This document shows, one piece after another, positions 1 to 11,726 of a stretch of DNA of 64,000 nucleotides. A model generated the notes under the pieces. That model was given only the letters and a program-made list of their open reading frames with translations, was not told the origin of the DNA and searched no databases. The first letter of the stretch is position 1. The number at the start of each line of letters is the position of its first letter. Source of the DNA: Plumapathes pennacea (taxonomy: Eukaryota > Cnidaria > Anthozoa > Antipatharia > Myriopathidae); contig OZ038464.1 of the NCBI GenBank assembly GCA_964036295.1, positions 6,496,001-6,560,000 of the forward strand, in the 5' to 3' direction. The translations under genes and the position numbers were made by a program.

Positions 1-100
1 CCGATACACAATATATTGTAACAAACATAATTAATTAATTAAATCAATCTTTTTCTAGATCATTATAATCTACATTACAAAACCTAAGCCCGTGTCAGGC

Positions 101-1282
101 ATGTTGACCTGTAACATCCGGGAAATAAATATCCAAAAACAGAAAATTGCATTCATTGCAATGTATTTTCCTGACAGGTACCTGAGAATGTCTCCTGATA
201 CATTTGAACATTTATTCAGTTTGGTTGGCCCTCTCACTACCAAGGCAACAACAGTCATGAGGGAACCAATAAGTGCTGCAGAGCGTTTGACTCTATCCAT
301 CCATTATTTGACCTATGGTGAAAGTCAACAATCAATATCTTTTTCTTATCGTATTACAAAATCAACAGTTTCAAGTATAATACGTGAGACATGCAGTGCC
401 ATTTGGGAAGGACTGCACAAAACATATTTGAGGGCACCCAAAACACAATTGGACTGGAAAAACATTGCTGAAAAGTTCAATGACTTGTAGAATTTTCCAC
501 ATACTGTGGGAACAATAGATGGCAAACATGTTGCCATCAAATGCCCCTTAAAAAGTGGTTCCCAATACTACAAAGGGTTTTTCAGTATTGTTCTTCTTGC
601 AATATGTGACGCAAATTACGTTTTCACTCTTGCTGACATTGGGGACTATGGTTCTAACAATGATAGTGGTATCTTTTCCAACTCTAACATGGGAAAATTA
701 TTTCAGAGTGAAAAGATGAATCTCCCAGATCCTGAACATATTGAGAGTAGTTCAATTCAATCCCCTTTGCCATATTTCCTTGTTGGGGATGAAGCATTTC
801 CCTTGAAGCCATGGATGCAACAACCATACCCAGGTAAAGGAATCTCAGAGGACAAAATTATTTTTAATTATCGACTTTCTCGAGCTCGAAGGGTAATCGA
901 AAATGCCTTTGGTATACTGGCCGCAAGATGGCGAATATTTGGTACTTCTATCCAAACTAGTGTTGAAAGTGCAGAACGAATAATTCAAGCAACAGTCTGC
1001 TTGCATAACTATCTATGGCAAACAAACAGTGCAGCTTACTGTCCAGCTGGTTTTGTGGACAGCGAGGACCGTACAGGTGTAATAAAGCCAGGGAAGTGGA
1101 GGGGCATGGCTTCAGATGAGGGAGGAAATGGTGCCTTGAGGCCTCTTCCACTTGTTCGAGGTTCAAGAAACATTAAGTCTGCTGTTGAAGTCAGGGAAGT
1201 GCTCACAAAGTACCTAAATTCAGATGAAGGGGCTGTTCCATGGCAGTGGGAATATGTTAGGAGAAGAGGCCCTATAAAGTGA
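101..1282 (+). pseudogene. PIF/Harbinger DDE transposase, one in-frame stop
   Basis: This encodes a Harbinger-type (DDE_Tnp_4) nuclease that would cut and paste the transposon. The reading frame stays open from about 101 to 1282 (about 394 codons, a normal family length) except for a single TAG at 488-490. That codon lies directly before NFPHTVGTIDGKH, where relatives usually have Trp, so a TGG to TAG change is the simplest reading (inference). Visible hallmarks are the first catalytic Asp in GTIDGKH, a second acidic cluster in DIGDYGSNNDSGIF, GDEAFPLKPW, and the C-terminal NYRLSRARRVIENAFGILAARW and HNYL / PAGFVDSED blocks. The frame is also open upstream to 92 with a GTG; 101 is the first ATG, and an upstream exon beyond the window cannot be excluded. 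It sits tail to tail with a MADF-like gene, the usual two-gene Harbinger arrangement. Confidence 0.88.
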
Positions 1283-1767
1283 CTGAATAAACTTTATTGT
1301 ATTCTGTGAAAGTGAAACAAATGCAAGTGAAGCTCTAGGCAATGCTTCATTGCACAATAATACAAACAACAAAATGTCAACTAAAGATCATTACGGCTTG
1401 ATACATTATTACAATCCTCAAACTTGAACAGTGTACGTAAGAAATCCTCACTACAATTCAAAACTCAAAATATTCTCCCTCCATAGGTTTTATAGACTTT
1501 TGCATTGTGACACACTTGCTTGTCACATCTAATTCCTATAGGGCTACTTGCTCTGATGCTTGTCTGTTAATACATGTTCCAATTTCAGTATTTCTTCTTT
1601 GACTCACAAATGGCCCTTTTCATTTTTCTCTTACCCCTTTAGCTCTAATAAACAATATGAAGCCCACTGAATGGTGGTCACTTGGGTTGTGCCACTTGGG
1701 GAGAGAAAAATAACCTTGGGATTGCTGGGGGATTTCTCCTGGAGTTCTATGCAAATACCTGATAACC
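1283..1767. other. Harbinger intergenic spacer, no gene seen
   Basis: This stretch lies between the converging transposase and MADF genes. AATAAA-like polyadenylation signals follow the transposase stop (AATAAA near 1286). No other coding signal was found. Confidence 0.5.
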
Positions 1768-2190
1768 TTACCTTGCTTTCTTCCTGTACTTCGGGCGTCC
1801 AGTTGTGTGGGATGTAATCTTCTCGGAACCATCACTTCCAACACCTGACACAGAAGACATCCCTGACACAGAAGACTGGTCTTCCTCGGCATCATCGTGA
1901 TTTTCTTCATCCTCGTCTGAAACATTGTCTTTGCTTCATCTCCTGACCAAAGAAATTGGAAAATATTTAAACACGTAACATTGAACCTGTCCAGGAACTG
2001 AAGTAATAATGCATATGAGATTTTCCGTTACTCCGGACAACATACCGTTTTGGAGGTTTGCAATTTTGGCCACATCGTCCCGTGCTAACTTCTTCTTGAA
2101 TTTATCCTTGAAATCTGCGCAGCTTTTGTCGTACAGAACGGGATATTTTCTCACTGCCTCAGAAAGCACTTCATCGCTGCACGCCGCCAT
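1768..2190 (-). CDS. MADF/Myb-SANT-like DNA-binding protein of the Harbinger element (two exons)
   Basis: Harbinger elements usually carry a second gene for a Myb/MADF DNA-binding partner that helps the transposase enter the nucleus and bind the transposon ends. Exon 1 (2190-2046) starts at ATG 2190-2188 and reads MAACSDEVLSEAVRKYPVLY, a typical MADF first helix, followed by a Lys-rich helix. It ends at a GTATG donor. Exon 2 (1928-1768) enters in phase 1 after AAAG and is acidic and Ser-rich (DNVSDEDEENHDDAEEDQ), ending in a basic GRPKYRKKAR before TAA at 1770-1768. The stop overlaps a good GTAAGG donor, so a third exon is possible. A conserved MADF Trp appears as Arg in KKLARDDVA, which may mean decay. 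Family assignment is from motifs only. Confidence 0.62.
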
Positions 2191-2228
2191 CTTGGTCTTT
2201 GTGAAATTCAGTCTGATTGGTTCGTTTT

Positions 2229-2440
2229 GACAGGCCGGTGATTTGCTTGCGTTTGCGCTTGCTTCACCCGGTTCACACGATTGAAATACGTGAAGCAAGC
2301 GCAAACGCAAGCGCAAGAGAATGGAAAAGTTTTCATTTTCTTGCGCTTGCGCTTGCTTTACGTCGGTTCACACGTACTTTTGCTTGCGTTTGCGCTTGCG
2401 TTTGCGTTTGCGCTTGCTTTACTCGTGTGAACCAGGCTTT
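2229..2440. repeat. Hairpin element built of GCAAGC/GCAAAC hexamers
   Basis: Runs of the hexamers GCTTGC / GTTTGC occur in both orientations. One arm (about 2237-2265) is the reverse complement of 2292-2318, followed by a second stretch of direct hexamers to about 2420. The outer end reads TGTGAACCAGGCTTT, which matches in reverse the AAAGCCTGGTT start of a related element near 33997. It looks like a non-autonomous foldback element that abuts the start of the MADF gene. Confidence 0.7.
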
Positions 2441-2445
2441 AATTT

Positions 2446-2684
2446 GACGTGCCGACCGTGGGAAATACGTACTTTGTCACGCAATCGATTCTTTTTTCAA
2501 CGCAAAAGTATAACACACACCATTCTTTTTCTCCTTCCTTTGCGTGTAGCACTTGAGTTCGAAGAAAAGATTGAGTCAACATTTCGGTAAAACAAAGGCT
2601 ACTCTTGTTGGGAGTTACCAAAGTAAAAGTCCCATCAATGACAGAGTGAGGGGGTATCTGCGATTATCGTATTTCTAGTATTTT
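2446..2684 (-). repeat. Terminal part of dispersed Helitron-like family H, inverted copy
   Basis: This segment is the reverse complement of 56009-56240, almost base for base. It contains the same 60-codon open stretch as that copy, so the open frame is a shared repeat feature rather than a gene. It marks one end of repeat family H, whose other copies lie at 3376-10920 (interrupted), 13290-14860, 29320-30220 and 56009-57525. Confidence 0.7.
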
Positions 2685-2689
2685 ATAAA

Positions 2690-3280
2690 GTGAAATCCAT
2701 AACAGCAAAGATAAATATCCGTCAAGCCTTCAATGGTTTTGAAATGAAACGGCGTTCATTCATTCCGAAAGCCGCTATACTTGCAGTGTTTACAGTACAG
2801 TTTGCTGCCAGCTCGAATAACAAACAAGTCCGTCCGGCAAACATTTCTATCTCTTTCGTTGATGGTGATTGTTCACATTCTTCGACGGATCACTTTGCTT
2901 TTCCAGACCCGCATTGTCTGCCATAGTTCAAGGTGAATTTTACGTTGTTTTGAAGCGGCGACTTGAATTTCTTGGGTTTATCTTAAACAATTGTACCGTT
3001 CAAAACATTTACATCGTCACAAATTCTAAAGTCATCGCAGGCTGGTGGCTTTCACCACGCCAGGTTAACAGTACTTTCAGTGTTTTCGTCGATTAAACGA
3101 CATCTTTTTCATCGACTGTCATCAACTTTTAAATGACAGAGATGTTAGCAAGTTGTGGCGTGTTTTCAATCAGCCAATGAGAGACTTTGTTTTTCCCTTT
3201 GCGCGTCGAAAGAGAATTTTGCATTCGATCAGAAATGAAAATTTGTTTTTCGCTCGTAATTTCGTGTGCCTATGTTATAA
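2690..3280. other. No gene recognised
   Basis: Short open stretches occur on the plus strand (2690-3096), but they have no splice context or recognisable motif. Nothing further was seen. Confidence 0.4.
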
Positions 3281-3358
3281 AAGAATTAGTTCATGCTTTT
3301 AGCTGTGCGTCTATCGAGTTATGGATGCAATTGGGAAGTTGGGAGAGCACTCGTGAAG
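3281..3358 (+). repeat. Left boundary inverted repeat of the 14-kb array
   Basis: The segment containing GCGTCTATCGAGTTATGGAT and GGGAAGTTGGGAGAGCAC is present in inverted form at 17325-17405. The two copies bracket the whole duplicated array, like the arms of a hairpin element whose loop has been filled. Confidence 0.72.
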
Positions 3359-3673
3359 CTTGAGGTTCACTAGACTCCAAATTACGATTGTGAACCCGCT
3401 CAAAATAACATAATTTCTCCCAGAATCAAAGCAAAACTTGAACGGTTTACTTCAAATTATACACGGGCTTCAGACCTAGTCATACTTCAAAGGGCTTGTG
3501 AACGATTCTCGCTGCAATCACCGCGTGTCAGATTACACAGCATTTTAGTCTTGAAAGAAAAAATAAGACATCTAACTAAATCATTGAAGACTCTAAGTTC
3601 CGATTGCTCTGAGCGAATACGGTAGCCGAAACTGGCGACAGAAGAGTATTAAAACAATACTTCGAGGGGAAAT

Positions 3674-5581
3674 GGTCCGTGGGTCTTCCGTCCATTCAAA
3701 TTTCGTATAAGTTACAAAATCAAAAATTGAATATCAAAGTTTCCAATTTTCATATTTTATCGTTTATGCGGCAATGAAAATTAGAAATTCCTCTTGGACT
3801 TTGCATCGATGTATATTTTCAACAATCCAAATTTGAATTTGGTTTTCCGATTTCTCCTTTCCGATGTGTTCGAAAATCAGAAATCTAACCACCAGTTTCC
3901 CTTTTCCATCCGCTAAAAAGCGACAACAACGGACGCATACTTCGTATGATTCGAACGGGAGATCAATTTTCAATTTTCGTACATACGAAAATTGAAACAT
4001 CAAATTTTGACAAAATTTCCCGAGGGGGAGGGTATGGCTAGTCTGTTTCGGCTGCTAGTTTCCCGAGTGTGCGAGGGAACTTGGTTCTTCGTTTGCCAAG
4101 GGGAGGGGACACGGGATTTTCTGGACCACTCTTAGCCCGAAAATGGCGGCGCGCAGGAGGTTTATTTTGTAAAGACGACGAATTGATGTGCGATTGCCTG
4201 AGTCAACAAAGTGTGGTAACGACTGTGGCGGGAATGGAAACGCCGAAGATTAGGCGCCGATGTGGGCTAAGAGACCGAACTCGTACAGTTTATTTCACCT
4301 TGCTAGCTATTGGGTTTTTCTTTCTTCATGTCTGACAGCATTAAACAAAACATTATCATTAGCTCTCGGAAAATAAAGGAGGCTGTTCGCAACAAAACAA
4401 TACAAAACGAACGAGCGACGGCCGCAGCGGCACAACAACAACAAAAGGATGGGCAAAACAATATTTCGTGTGTCGTAATAGGCAATTGACTACAAGACGT
4501 GAACTGAAAACTTGAACAATTTATTTACCAAATATGTCGGTTCAGATTAATTTTCGGCGTATGTACACTTTCGCCAGTATCCTGTTGGCAGTTGCCTTCC
4601 TATTTATAGATCTAGAAAGAGATATGCATCTAGATTACAATTAAATGGAAAGAGAGTCTGCTCTATCATATTTGGTAAATAAATTGTTCCAGTTTTCAGT
4701 TCACGTCTTCTAGTCAATTGCCTATTACGACACACGAAAGATTACCCACTGTTACTAACAAATGTGTTTTGCTTATCCTTTTGTTGTTGCCGCTGCAGTC
4801 GTTGCTCGTTCGTTTTGCCTTGTTTTGCTGCGAATAGCCTCCTTGATTTTCCGAGAGCTAATGATAATGTTTTGTTTAATGCTGTCAGGAACGAAGAAAG
4901 AAAAACCCAACAGCTAGCAAGGTGTATTAAACTGCACGAGTTCGGTCTCTTACCTGTCATTACGACGTTCGGCGGCCATACTCAGCCCACATCGGCACCT
5001 AATCTTCGGCGTTTCCATTCCACAATCATTACCACACTTTATAGACTCAGGCAATCGCAAATCAATTCGTCGTCTTTACAAAATAAACCTCTTGCGCGCC
5101 GCCATTTTCGGGCTAAGAGTGGTCCAGAAAATCCCGTGTCCCCTCCCCTTGACAAACGAAGAGCCAAGTACCCTCACACACTCGGGAAACTAGCAGGCGA
5201 AACAGACTAGCCTTACCCTCCTGCTCGGGAAATTTTGTCAAAATTTGATGTTTCAATTTTCGTATGTATGAAAATTGAAAATTGAAAATTGATCTCCCGT
5301 TCGAATCATATGAAGTATGCGTCCGTTGTTGTCGCTTTTCAGCGGATGGAAAAGGGAAACTGGTGGTTAGATTTCTGATTTTCGAACACATCGGAAAGGA
5401 GAAATCGGAAAACCAAATTCAATTTTGGATTGTTGAAAATATACATCGTTGCAAAGTCCAAGACGAATTTCTAATTTTGAGTGCCGCATAAATGATAAAA
5501 TATGAAAATTGGAAACTTCAATATTCAATTTTCGATTTTGTAATTTATACGAAAATTGAATGGACGGAAGACCCACGGACC
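3674..5581. mobile_element. Foldback (long terminal inverted repeat) element, copy 1
   Basis: The element begins GGTCCGTGGGTCTTCCGTCC and ends with its reverse complement. The arms run to about 4534 and from about 4668, leaving a spacer near 130 bp, so almost the whole element is palindromic. It is flanked by GGAAAT on both sides (3668-3673 and 5582-5587), and the uninterrupted equivalent near 13618 has a single copy, so this is a 6-bp target-site duplication. The arms contain GAAAATGGCGGCGCGC and an Ala/Gln-rich open stretch, but no recognisable transposase. It is probably mobilised in trans. The superfamily is unknown. Confidence 0.85.
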
Positions 5582-5587
5582 GGAAAT

Positions 5588-5886
5588 GATCAGCATGCAG
5601 ATTTTAATACATTCTTGAAGAGGGATAGAATATATTTGTCACACTGATTGTTCGATTTCCACTGACTGACCTTTGTTGCTTGTCCTTTCTGAATAACTAT
5701 CTGAATTTAACACAAAACGGTGTCTGAATCTCCCGATTTGCTTTCAGGCGCTGTTCTCTTTGCGGAGTCGTTTCTTCGGCACGCTTCGTGTTGTCGGTCA
5801 TAACATGATTTTCTTCATGGAGAAAAAGAATAGTGTGTGTTATATTTTTGCGTTAAAAAAACAGTCGATTGCGTGACGAAGTACGT
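5588..5886. repeat. Family H fragment between foldback copies 1 and 2
   Basis: It matches 13627-13925 in the right unit. It contains a degraded minus-strand frame with the Arg/Glu-rich repeat seen more clearly at 56762-57260. Confidence 0.7.
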
Positions 5887-7975
5887 GTCCGTGGGTCTTC
5901 TGTCCATTCAAATTTCGTATAAAATACAAAATCAAAAATTGAATATTGAAGTTTCCAATTTTCATATTTTATCGTTTATGCGGCAATGAAAATTAGAAAT
6001 TCCTTTTGGACTTTGCATCGATGTATATTTTCAACAATCCAAAATTGAATTTAGTTTTCCGATTTCTCCTTTCTAGTGCGGTCGAAAATCAGAAATCTAA
6101 CCACCAGTTTCCCTTTTCCATCCGCTGAAAAGCGACAACAACGGACGCATACTTGGTATGATTCGAGCGGGAGATCAATTTTCAATTTTCGTACATACGA
6201 AAATTGAAACATCAAATTTTGACAAAATTTCCCGAGGGGGAGGGTATGGCTAGTCTGTTTCGGCTGCTAGTTTCCCGAGTGTGTGAGGGTACTTGGCTCT
6301 TCGTTTGTCAAGGGGAGGGGACACGGGATTTTCTGGACCACTCTTAGCCCGAAAATAGCGGCGCGCAAGAGGTTTATTTTGTAAAGACGACGAATTGATG
6401 TGCGATTGCCTGAGTCTACAAAGTGTGGTAATGACTGTGGAATGGAAACGCCAAAGATTAGGCGCCAATGTGGGCTAAGTATGGCCGCCGAACGTTGTAA
6501 TGACAGGTAAGAGACCGAACTCGTGCAGTTTATTTCACCTTGCTAGCTATTGGGTTTTTCTTTCTTCGTTCGGGACAGCATTAAACAAAACATTATCATT
6601 AGCTCTCGGAAAATCAAGGAGGCTGTTCGCAGCAAAACAAGACAAAACGAACAAGCGACGACTGCAGCGGCACAACAACAACAAAAGGATAGGCAAAACA
6701 CATTTGTTACAGTGGGTAATCTTTCGTGTGTTGTATTAATAGGCAATTGACTACAAGACGTGAACTGAAAACTGGAACAATTTATTTACCAAATATGATG
6801 CAGAGCAGACACTCTTTTCATCTAATTGTAATCTGGATGCGAATCTCTTTCTAGTGAACAACAAACAATTGCACACAACCGATGACATGTTTTAATTGGA
6901 GATGAACAGGAAAATTCAGCAGTTAGCGGCTAAAGCTGACAACCGGTAGAACAAAAAATTAGCTGTGGCCTCGGAGCTATCTCTAACTTACCGAATGGAA
7001 AATTCCACCACACGGCCCGAATTTCCGACTGCGTCACTGGTAAAATTTGAGCCAGCTCGCCCCCACAAACATACTCAGTTCTTGCATACGAAGCAAATTG
7101 AAAACAACCGAAAACCAAGGAAATCGTTTCCTGTTTTGCTATCGAAATATGAAACCCCACAGTTGTAGTTTGTTTACAAGGTGTCACTTTGGTTGTCGGG
7201 ATCTGTTCTGATTAAGTCGATAGTTTTTTTGTAAATTCCCAAGGGAAAATACTCACCGCTTTGTAAAAATAGATAAGGCATGCCAAGAAATAAGGGAAAT
7301 TAACTGCACGAGTTCAGTCTCTTACCTGTCATTACGACATCATATATACTAATCGGGGACACTCGACGTTCGACGGCCATACTTAGCCCACATCGGCGCC
7401 CAATCTTTGGCGTTTCCATTCCACAGTCATTACCACACTTTTTAGATTCAGGCAATCGCACATCGATTCGTCGTCTTTACAAAATAAACCTCTTGCGCGC
7501 CGCCATTTTCGGGCTAAGAGTGGTCCAGAAAATCCCGTGTCCCCTCCCCTTGGCAAACGAAGAACCAAGTTCCCTCACACACTCGGGAAACTAGCAGCCG
7601 AAACAGACTGGCCATACCCTCCCCCTCGGGAAATTTTGTCAAAATTCGATGTTTCAATTTTCGTATGTATGAAAATTGAAAATTGATCTCCCGTTTTAAT
7701 GACGCGAAGTATACGTCCGTTGTTGTCGCTTTTCAGCGGATGGAAAAGGGAAACTGGTGGTTAGATTTCTGATTTTCGAACACATCGGAAAGGAGAAATC
7801 GGAAAACCAAATTCAACTTTGGATTGTTGAAAATATACATCGGTGCAAAGTCCAAGAGGAATTTCTAATTTTCATTGCCGCATAAACGATAAAATATGAA
7901 AATTGGAAACTTCAATATTCAATTTTTGATTTTGTAATTTATACGAAAATTGAATGGACGGAAGACCCACGGACC
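5887..7975. mobile_element. Foldback element, copy 2 (with ~500-bp central segment)
   Basis: It has the same GTCCGTGGGTCTTC / GAAGACCCACGGACC ends as copy 1. The inverted arms surround a central segment (about 6797-7300) that copy 1 lacks and copy 3 shares. The host sequence lacks about 35 bases at this insertion compared with the intact unit near 13925-13958, so no clean duplication remains. In the centre a minus-strand open stretch ends at a good GTAAGT donor near 6985, which could be a cargo exon (weak). Confidence 0.82.
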
Positions 7976-8168
7976 AGTCTGCCAAGCACGTTCTCAAAAT
8001 TTAATACTTAAATTTTGAAGTTGGTCGGCCGTTGTAGTAGGGGGAAAAAGGAATACTGATTTCCAATTTTGAATTCATAGGTACAATTAAATAGGCTTCC
8101 TGTGCGATTTGTTTTTACTCTGGTCTGCATGCACCAGATTCAGGCATGCATATTCAATGAGCTTGAAT
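7976..8168. repeat. Family H fragment between foldback copies 2 and 3
   Basis: It matches 13959-14150 in the right unit (AGTCTGCCAAGCACGTTCTC onward). No gene was seen. Confidence 0.7.
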
Positions 8169-10223
8169 GGTCCGTGGGTCTTCCGTCCATTCAATTTTCG
8201 TATAAATTACAAAATCAAAAATTGAATATTGAAGTTTCCAATTTTCATATTTTATCGTTTACGCGGCAATGAAAATTAGAAATTCACCTCGGACTTTGCA
8301 TCGATGTATATTTTCAACAATCCAAAATTGAATTTGGTTTTCCGATTTCTCCTTTCCGATGTGTTCGAAAATCAGAAATCTAACCACCAGTTTTCCTTTT
8401 CCATCCGCCGAAAAGCGACAAAAACGGACGCATACTTCGACGGGAGATCAATTTTCAATTTTCGTACATACGAATATTGAAACATCGAATTTGACAAAAT
8501 TTCCTGAGGGGGAGGGTATGGCTAGTCTGTTTCGGCTGCTAGTTTCCCGAGTGTGTGGGGGTACTTGGTTCTTCGTTTGTCAAGGGGAGGGGACACGGGA
8601 TTTTCTGGACCACTCTTAGCCCGAAAATAGCGGCGCGCAAGAGGTTTATTTTGTAAAGACGACGAATTGATGTGCAATTGCCTGAGTCAACAAAGTGTGG
8701 TAATGACTGTGGAATGGAAACGCCGAAGATTAGGCATCGATGTGGGCTAAGTATGGCCGCTGAACGTCGTAACGACAGGTAAGAGACCGAACTCGTGCAG
8801 TTTATTTCACCTTCCTAGCTATTGGGTTTTTCTTTCTTCGTGTCTGACAGCATTAAACAAAACATTATCGTTAGCTCTCGGAAAATCAAGGAGGCTGTTC
8901 GCAGCAAAACAAGACAAAACGAACGAGCGACGGCTGCAGCGGCACAACAACAACGAAAGGATAAGCAAAACACATTTGTTACAGTGGGTAATCTTTCGTT
9001 TGTCGTATTAATAGGCAATTGACTACAAGACGTGAACTGAAAACTGGAACAATTTATTTACCAAATATGATGCAGAGCAGACACTCTTTTCATTTAATTG
9101 TAATCTGGATGCGAATCTCTTTCTAGTGAACAACAAACAATTGCGCACAACCGATGACATGTTTTAATTGGAGATGAACAGGAAAATTCAGCAGTTAGCG
9201 ACTAAAGCTGACAACCGGTAGAACAAAAAATTAGCTGTGGCCTCGGAGCTATCTCTATCTTACCGAATGGAAAATTCCACCACACGGCCCGAATTTCCGA
9301 CTGCGTCACTGGTAAAATCTGAGCCAGCTCGCCCCCACAAACATACTCAGTTCTTGCATACGAAGCAAATTGAAAACAACCGAAAACCAAGGAAACCGTT
9401 TCCTGTTTTGCAATCGAAATATGAAAACCCACAGTTGTAGTTTGTTTACTCCGACCAAGGTGTCACTTTGGTTGTCGGAATTTGTTCTGATTAAGTCGAT
9501 AGTTTTTTTGTAAATTCCCAAGGGAAAATACTCACCGCTTTGTAAAAATAGATAAGGCATGCCAAGAAATAAGGGAAATTAACTGCACGAGTTCAGTCTC
9601 TTACCTGTCATTACGACGTTTGACGGCCATACTTAGCCCACATCGGCGCCTAACTTTGGCGTTTCCATTCCACAGCCATTACCACACTTAGTAGACTCAG
9701 GCAATCGCACATCAATTCGTCATCTTTACAAAATAAATCTCTTGCGCGCCGCTATTTTCGGGCTAAGAGTGGTCCAGAAAATCCCGTGTCCCCTCCCCTT
9801 GACAAACGAAGAGCCAAGTACCCTCACACTCGGGAAACTAGCAGCCGAAACAGACTGGCCATACCCTCCCCCTCAGGAAATTTTGTCAAAATTCAATGTT
9901 TCAATTTTCGTATGTATGAAAATTGAAAATTGATCTCCCGTTTTAATGACGCGAAGTGTGCGTCCGTTTTTGTCGCTTTTCAGCGGATGGAAAAGGGAAA
10001 CTGGTGGTTAGATTTCTGATTTTCGAACACATCGGAAAGGAGAAATCGGAAAAACCAAATTCAATTTTGGATTGTTGAAAATATACATCGATGCAAAGTC
10101 CAAGAGGAATTTCTAATTTTCATTGCCGCATAAACGATAAAATATGAAAATTGGAAACTTCAATATTCAATTTTTGATTTTGTAATTTATACGAAAATTG
10201 AATGGACGGAAGACCCACGGACC
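8169..10223. mobile_element. Foldback element, copy 3 (with ~500-bp central segment)
   Basis: It has the same terminal sequences as copies 1 and 2 and shares its centre (about 9069-9575) with copy 2. It is flanked by TTGAAT on both sides (8163-8168 and 10224-10229), while the empty site near 14146 has this hexamer once. This is a second independent 6-bp target-site duplication. No protein-coding function was recognised. Confidence 0.85.
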
Positions 10224-10229
10224 TTGAAT

Positions 10230-10920
10230 TGTTTTGTATGTGAACCCGCTCAAAATAACATGACTTCTCCCAGAATCAATACAAAACTTGAACGGTTTAC
10301 TTCAAATTATACACGGGCTTCAGACCTAGTCATACTTCTAAGGGCTTGTGAACAATTCTCGCTGCAATCACCGCGTGTCAGGTTACAGAAAAATAAGGCA
10401 TCTGACTAAATCATTCAAGACTCCAAATTACGATTGCTCTGAGCGAATACGGTAGCCGAAACTGGCGACAGAAGCGTATTAAAACAAATAATACTTCGAG
10501 GTAAAATGATCAGCATACAGATTTTAATACATTCTTGAAGTGATCGAGTTACAAGCTATACGGGATAGAGTATATTTGTCACGGTGATTGTTCGATTTCC
10601 ACTGACTAACCTTTGTTGCTTGTCCTTTCTAAATAAGTATCTGAGTTTAACACAAAACGGCGTCTGAAGCTCCCGATTTACTTTCAAGCGCTGTTCCCTT
10701 TGCGGAGCCGTTTCTTCGGCACGCTTCCGTTCATGATGCTGTCGGTTATAACATGTTTGTCGTCTTTTCTCTAGACGTATTTGGCGTTGTTCGATCGTTT
10801 CATGATTTCGCCTTGCCCGTGCCTGTTCCCTTCTCTTTTGAAGACGAGCTTCGCGAGAATGTTGTGTTTCAAGTTTTCCACTTTTCCATTTTCGTAAACA
10901 CAGCTACGATATATTGTATC
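10230..10920 (-). repeat. Family H (Helitron-like) fragment, left unit
   Basis: It is nearly identical to 14149-14839. The minus strand carries a frameshifted remnant of a Lys/Arg/Glu-rich protein with the motif [14 protein letters not shown], better preserved at 56762-57260. Such repeats are known at the N-terminus of Helitron and PIF1-like helicase proteins in several invertebrates; assignment here is by resemblance. Confidence 0.55.
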
Positions 10921-10979
10921 TAATCTGGATCATGGTAATGGCCTTGGGTTCATTTGAAGTAATCGTCCCTGCCCAATCA

Positions 10980-11340
10980 TAAAGTTTTGCCCCCGGGGGA
11001 GGAGGGGTACCCCAATATATGAGCCATATACGTATGTGCCGCCCCAAGGGGTATCATTTTCAGCATTTTAGTCTGAAATAGAGTATCAATTTTAACAATT
11101 TGTTCTGGAATAGGGTCCAAGATTTTGATATTTGGTCTAAAATAGGGTCAAAAATGGCACATTTTGGTCTGAAATAGGGTCGAATATTGCAAATTTTTGG
11201 TCTGAATTAGGGTTGAGAATTGCCAATTTTGGTCTGAAATATGGTAAGGGTTTTCAGTACCGGGGGTACACTCCCACCCAAACTTTTGAAGAGTACCAAC
11301 CCCCCCCCCCCCCGAGTTTTGCACGTAAGAAAGACCCTCG
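10980..11340. repeat. Bounded minisatellite with GGTCTGAAATAGGGT repeats, left copy
   Basis: About six degenerate direct repeats of roughly 31-40 bp centre on GGTCTGAAATAGGGT. They are bracketed by GGGGTACCCC at one end and CCGGGGGTACACTCCCACCC plus a poly-C run (about 11300-11314) at the other. The same structure is at 14900-15240. Confidence 0.75.
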
Positions 11341-11572
11341 AATAATGAAGCGATAAAATGGCATCGAGGTGCGACAGTCCAGTACAGAAACACACAGAAA
11401 TAGAGACAAAGAAACGCGGGGATTAAAATAGAGGGGAGAAACATTTCGGATCCAAACTTACACTCCTAGTACGTTAAAGTTGGGTTGGACATGTTGGTAG
11501 AGCAAAGTTGCTAAAGTTGGTTTATATAAGACGGAACAATCAACACAAAAACTTCTGTTCGTTTACAAGCAT

Positions 11573-11578
11573 TTTATT
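11573..11578 (-). terminator. Polyadenylation signal AATAAA of the 127-aa gene, copy 1
   Basis: AATAAA on the minus strand lies about 150 bases after the stop codon, in an expected position for 3' end formation. The duplicate is at 15492-15497. Confidence 0.65.
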
Positions 11579-11726
11579 GTTGGCAAAACAATGAAGTTTT
11601 CAATTTCACGTGCCGATGGCCTAGAGCTAATGTATCAAAGTCTGCAGTAACTCCCGCTTATGAAACCAGCACTATTATTGATCGCAGAAATATAAAAAAC
11701 ATGAGCTGGGCTACGGTCGCTTGCTG

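Noticed and set aside
4764..5491. Open frames in foldback arms (148 and 69 codons), repeated at 6250-6750 and 8359-9022
   Set aside because: They appear in both orientations because the arms are inverted copies, differ by stops and frameshifts between copies, and show no domain.
11148..11444. Minus-strand frames over the GGTCTGAAATAGGGT minisatellite
   Set aside because: The translation is a product of the tandem repeat and poly-C run; start and frame differ between the two duplicate copies.
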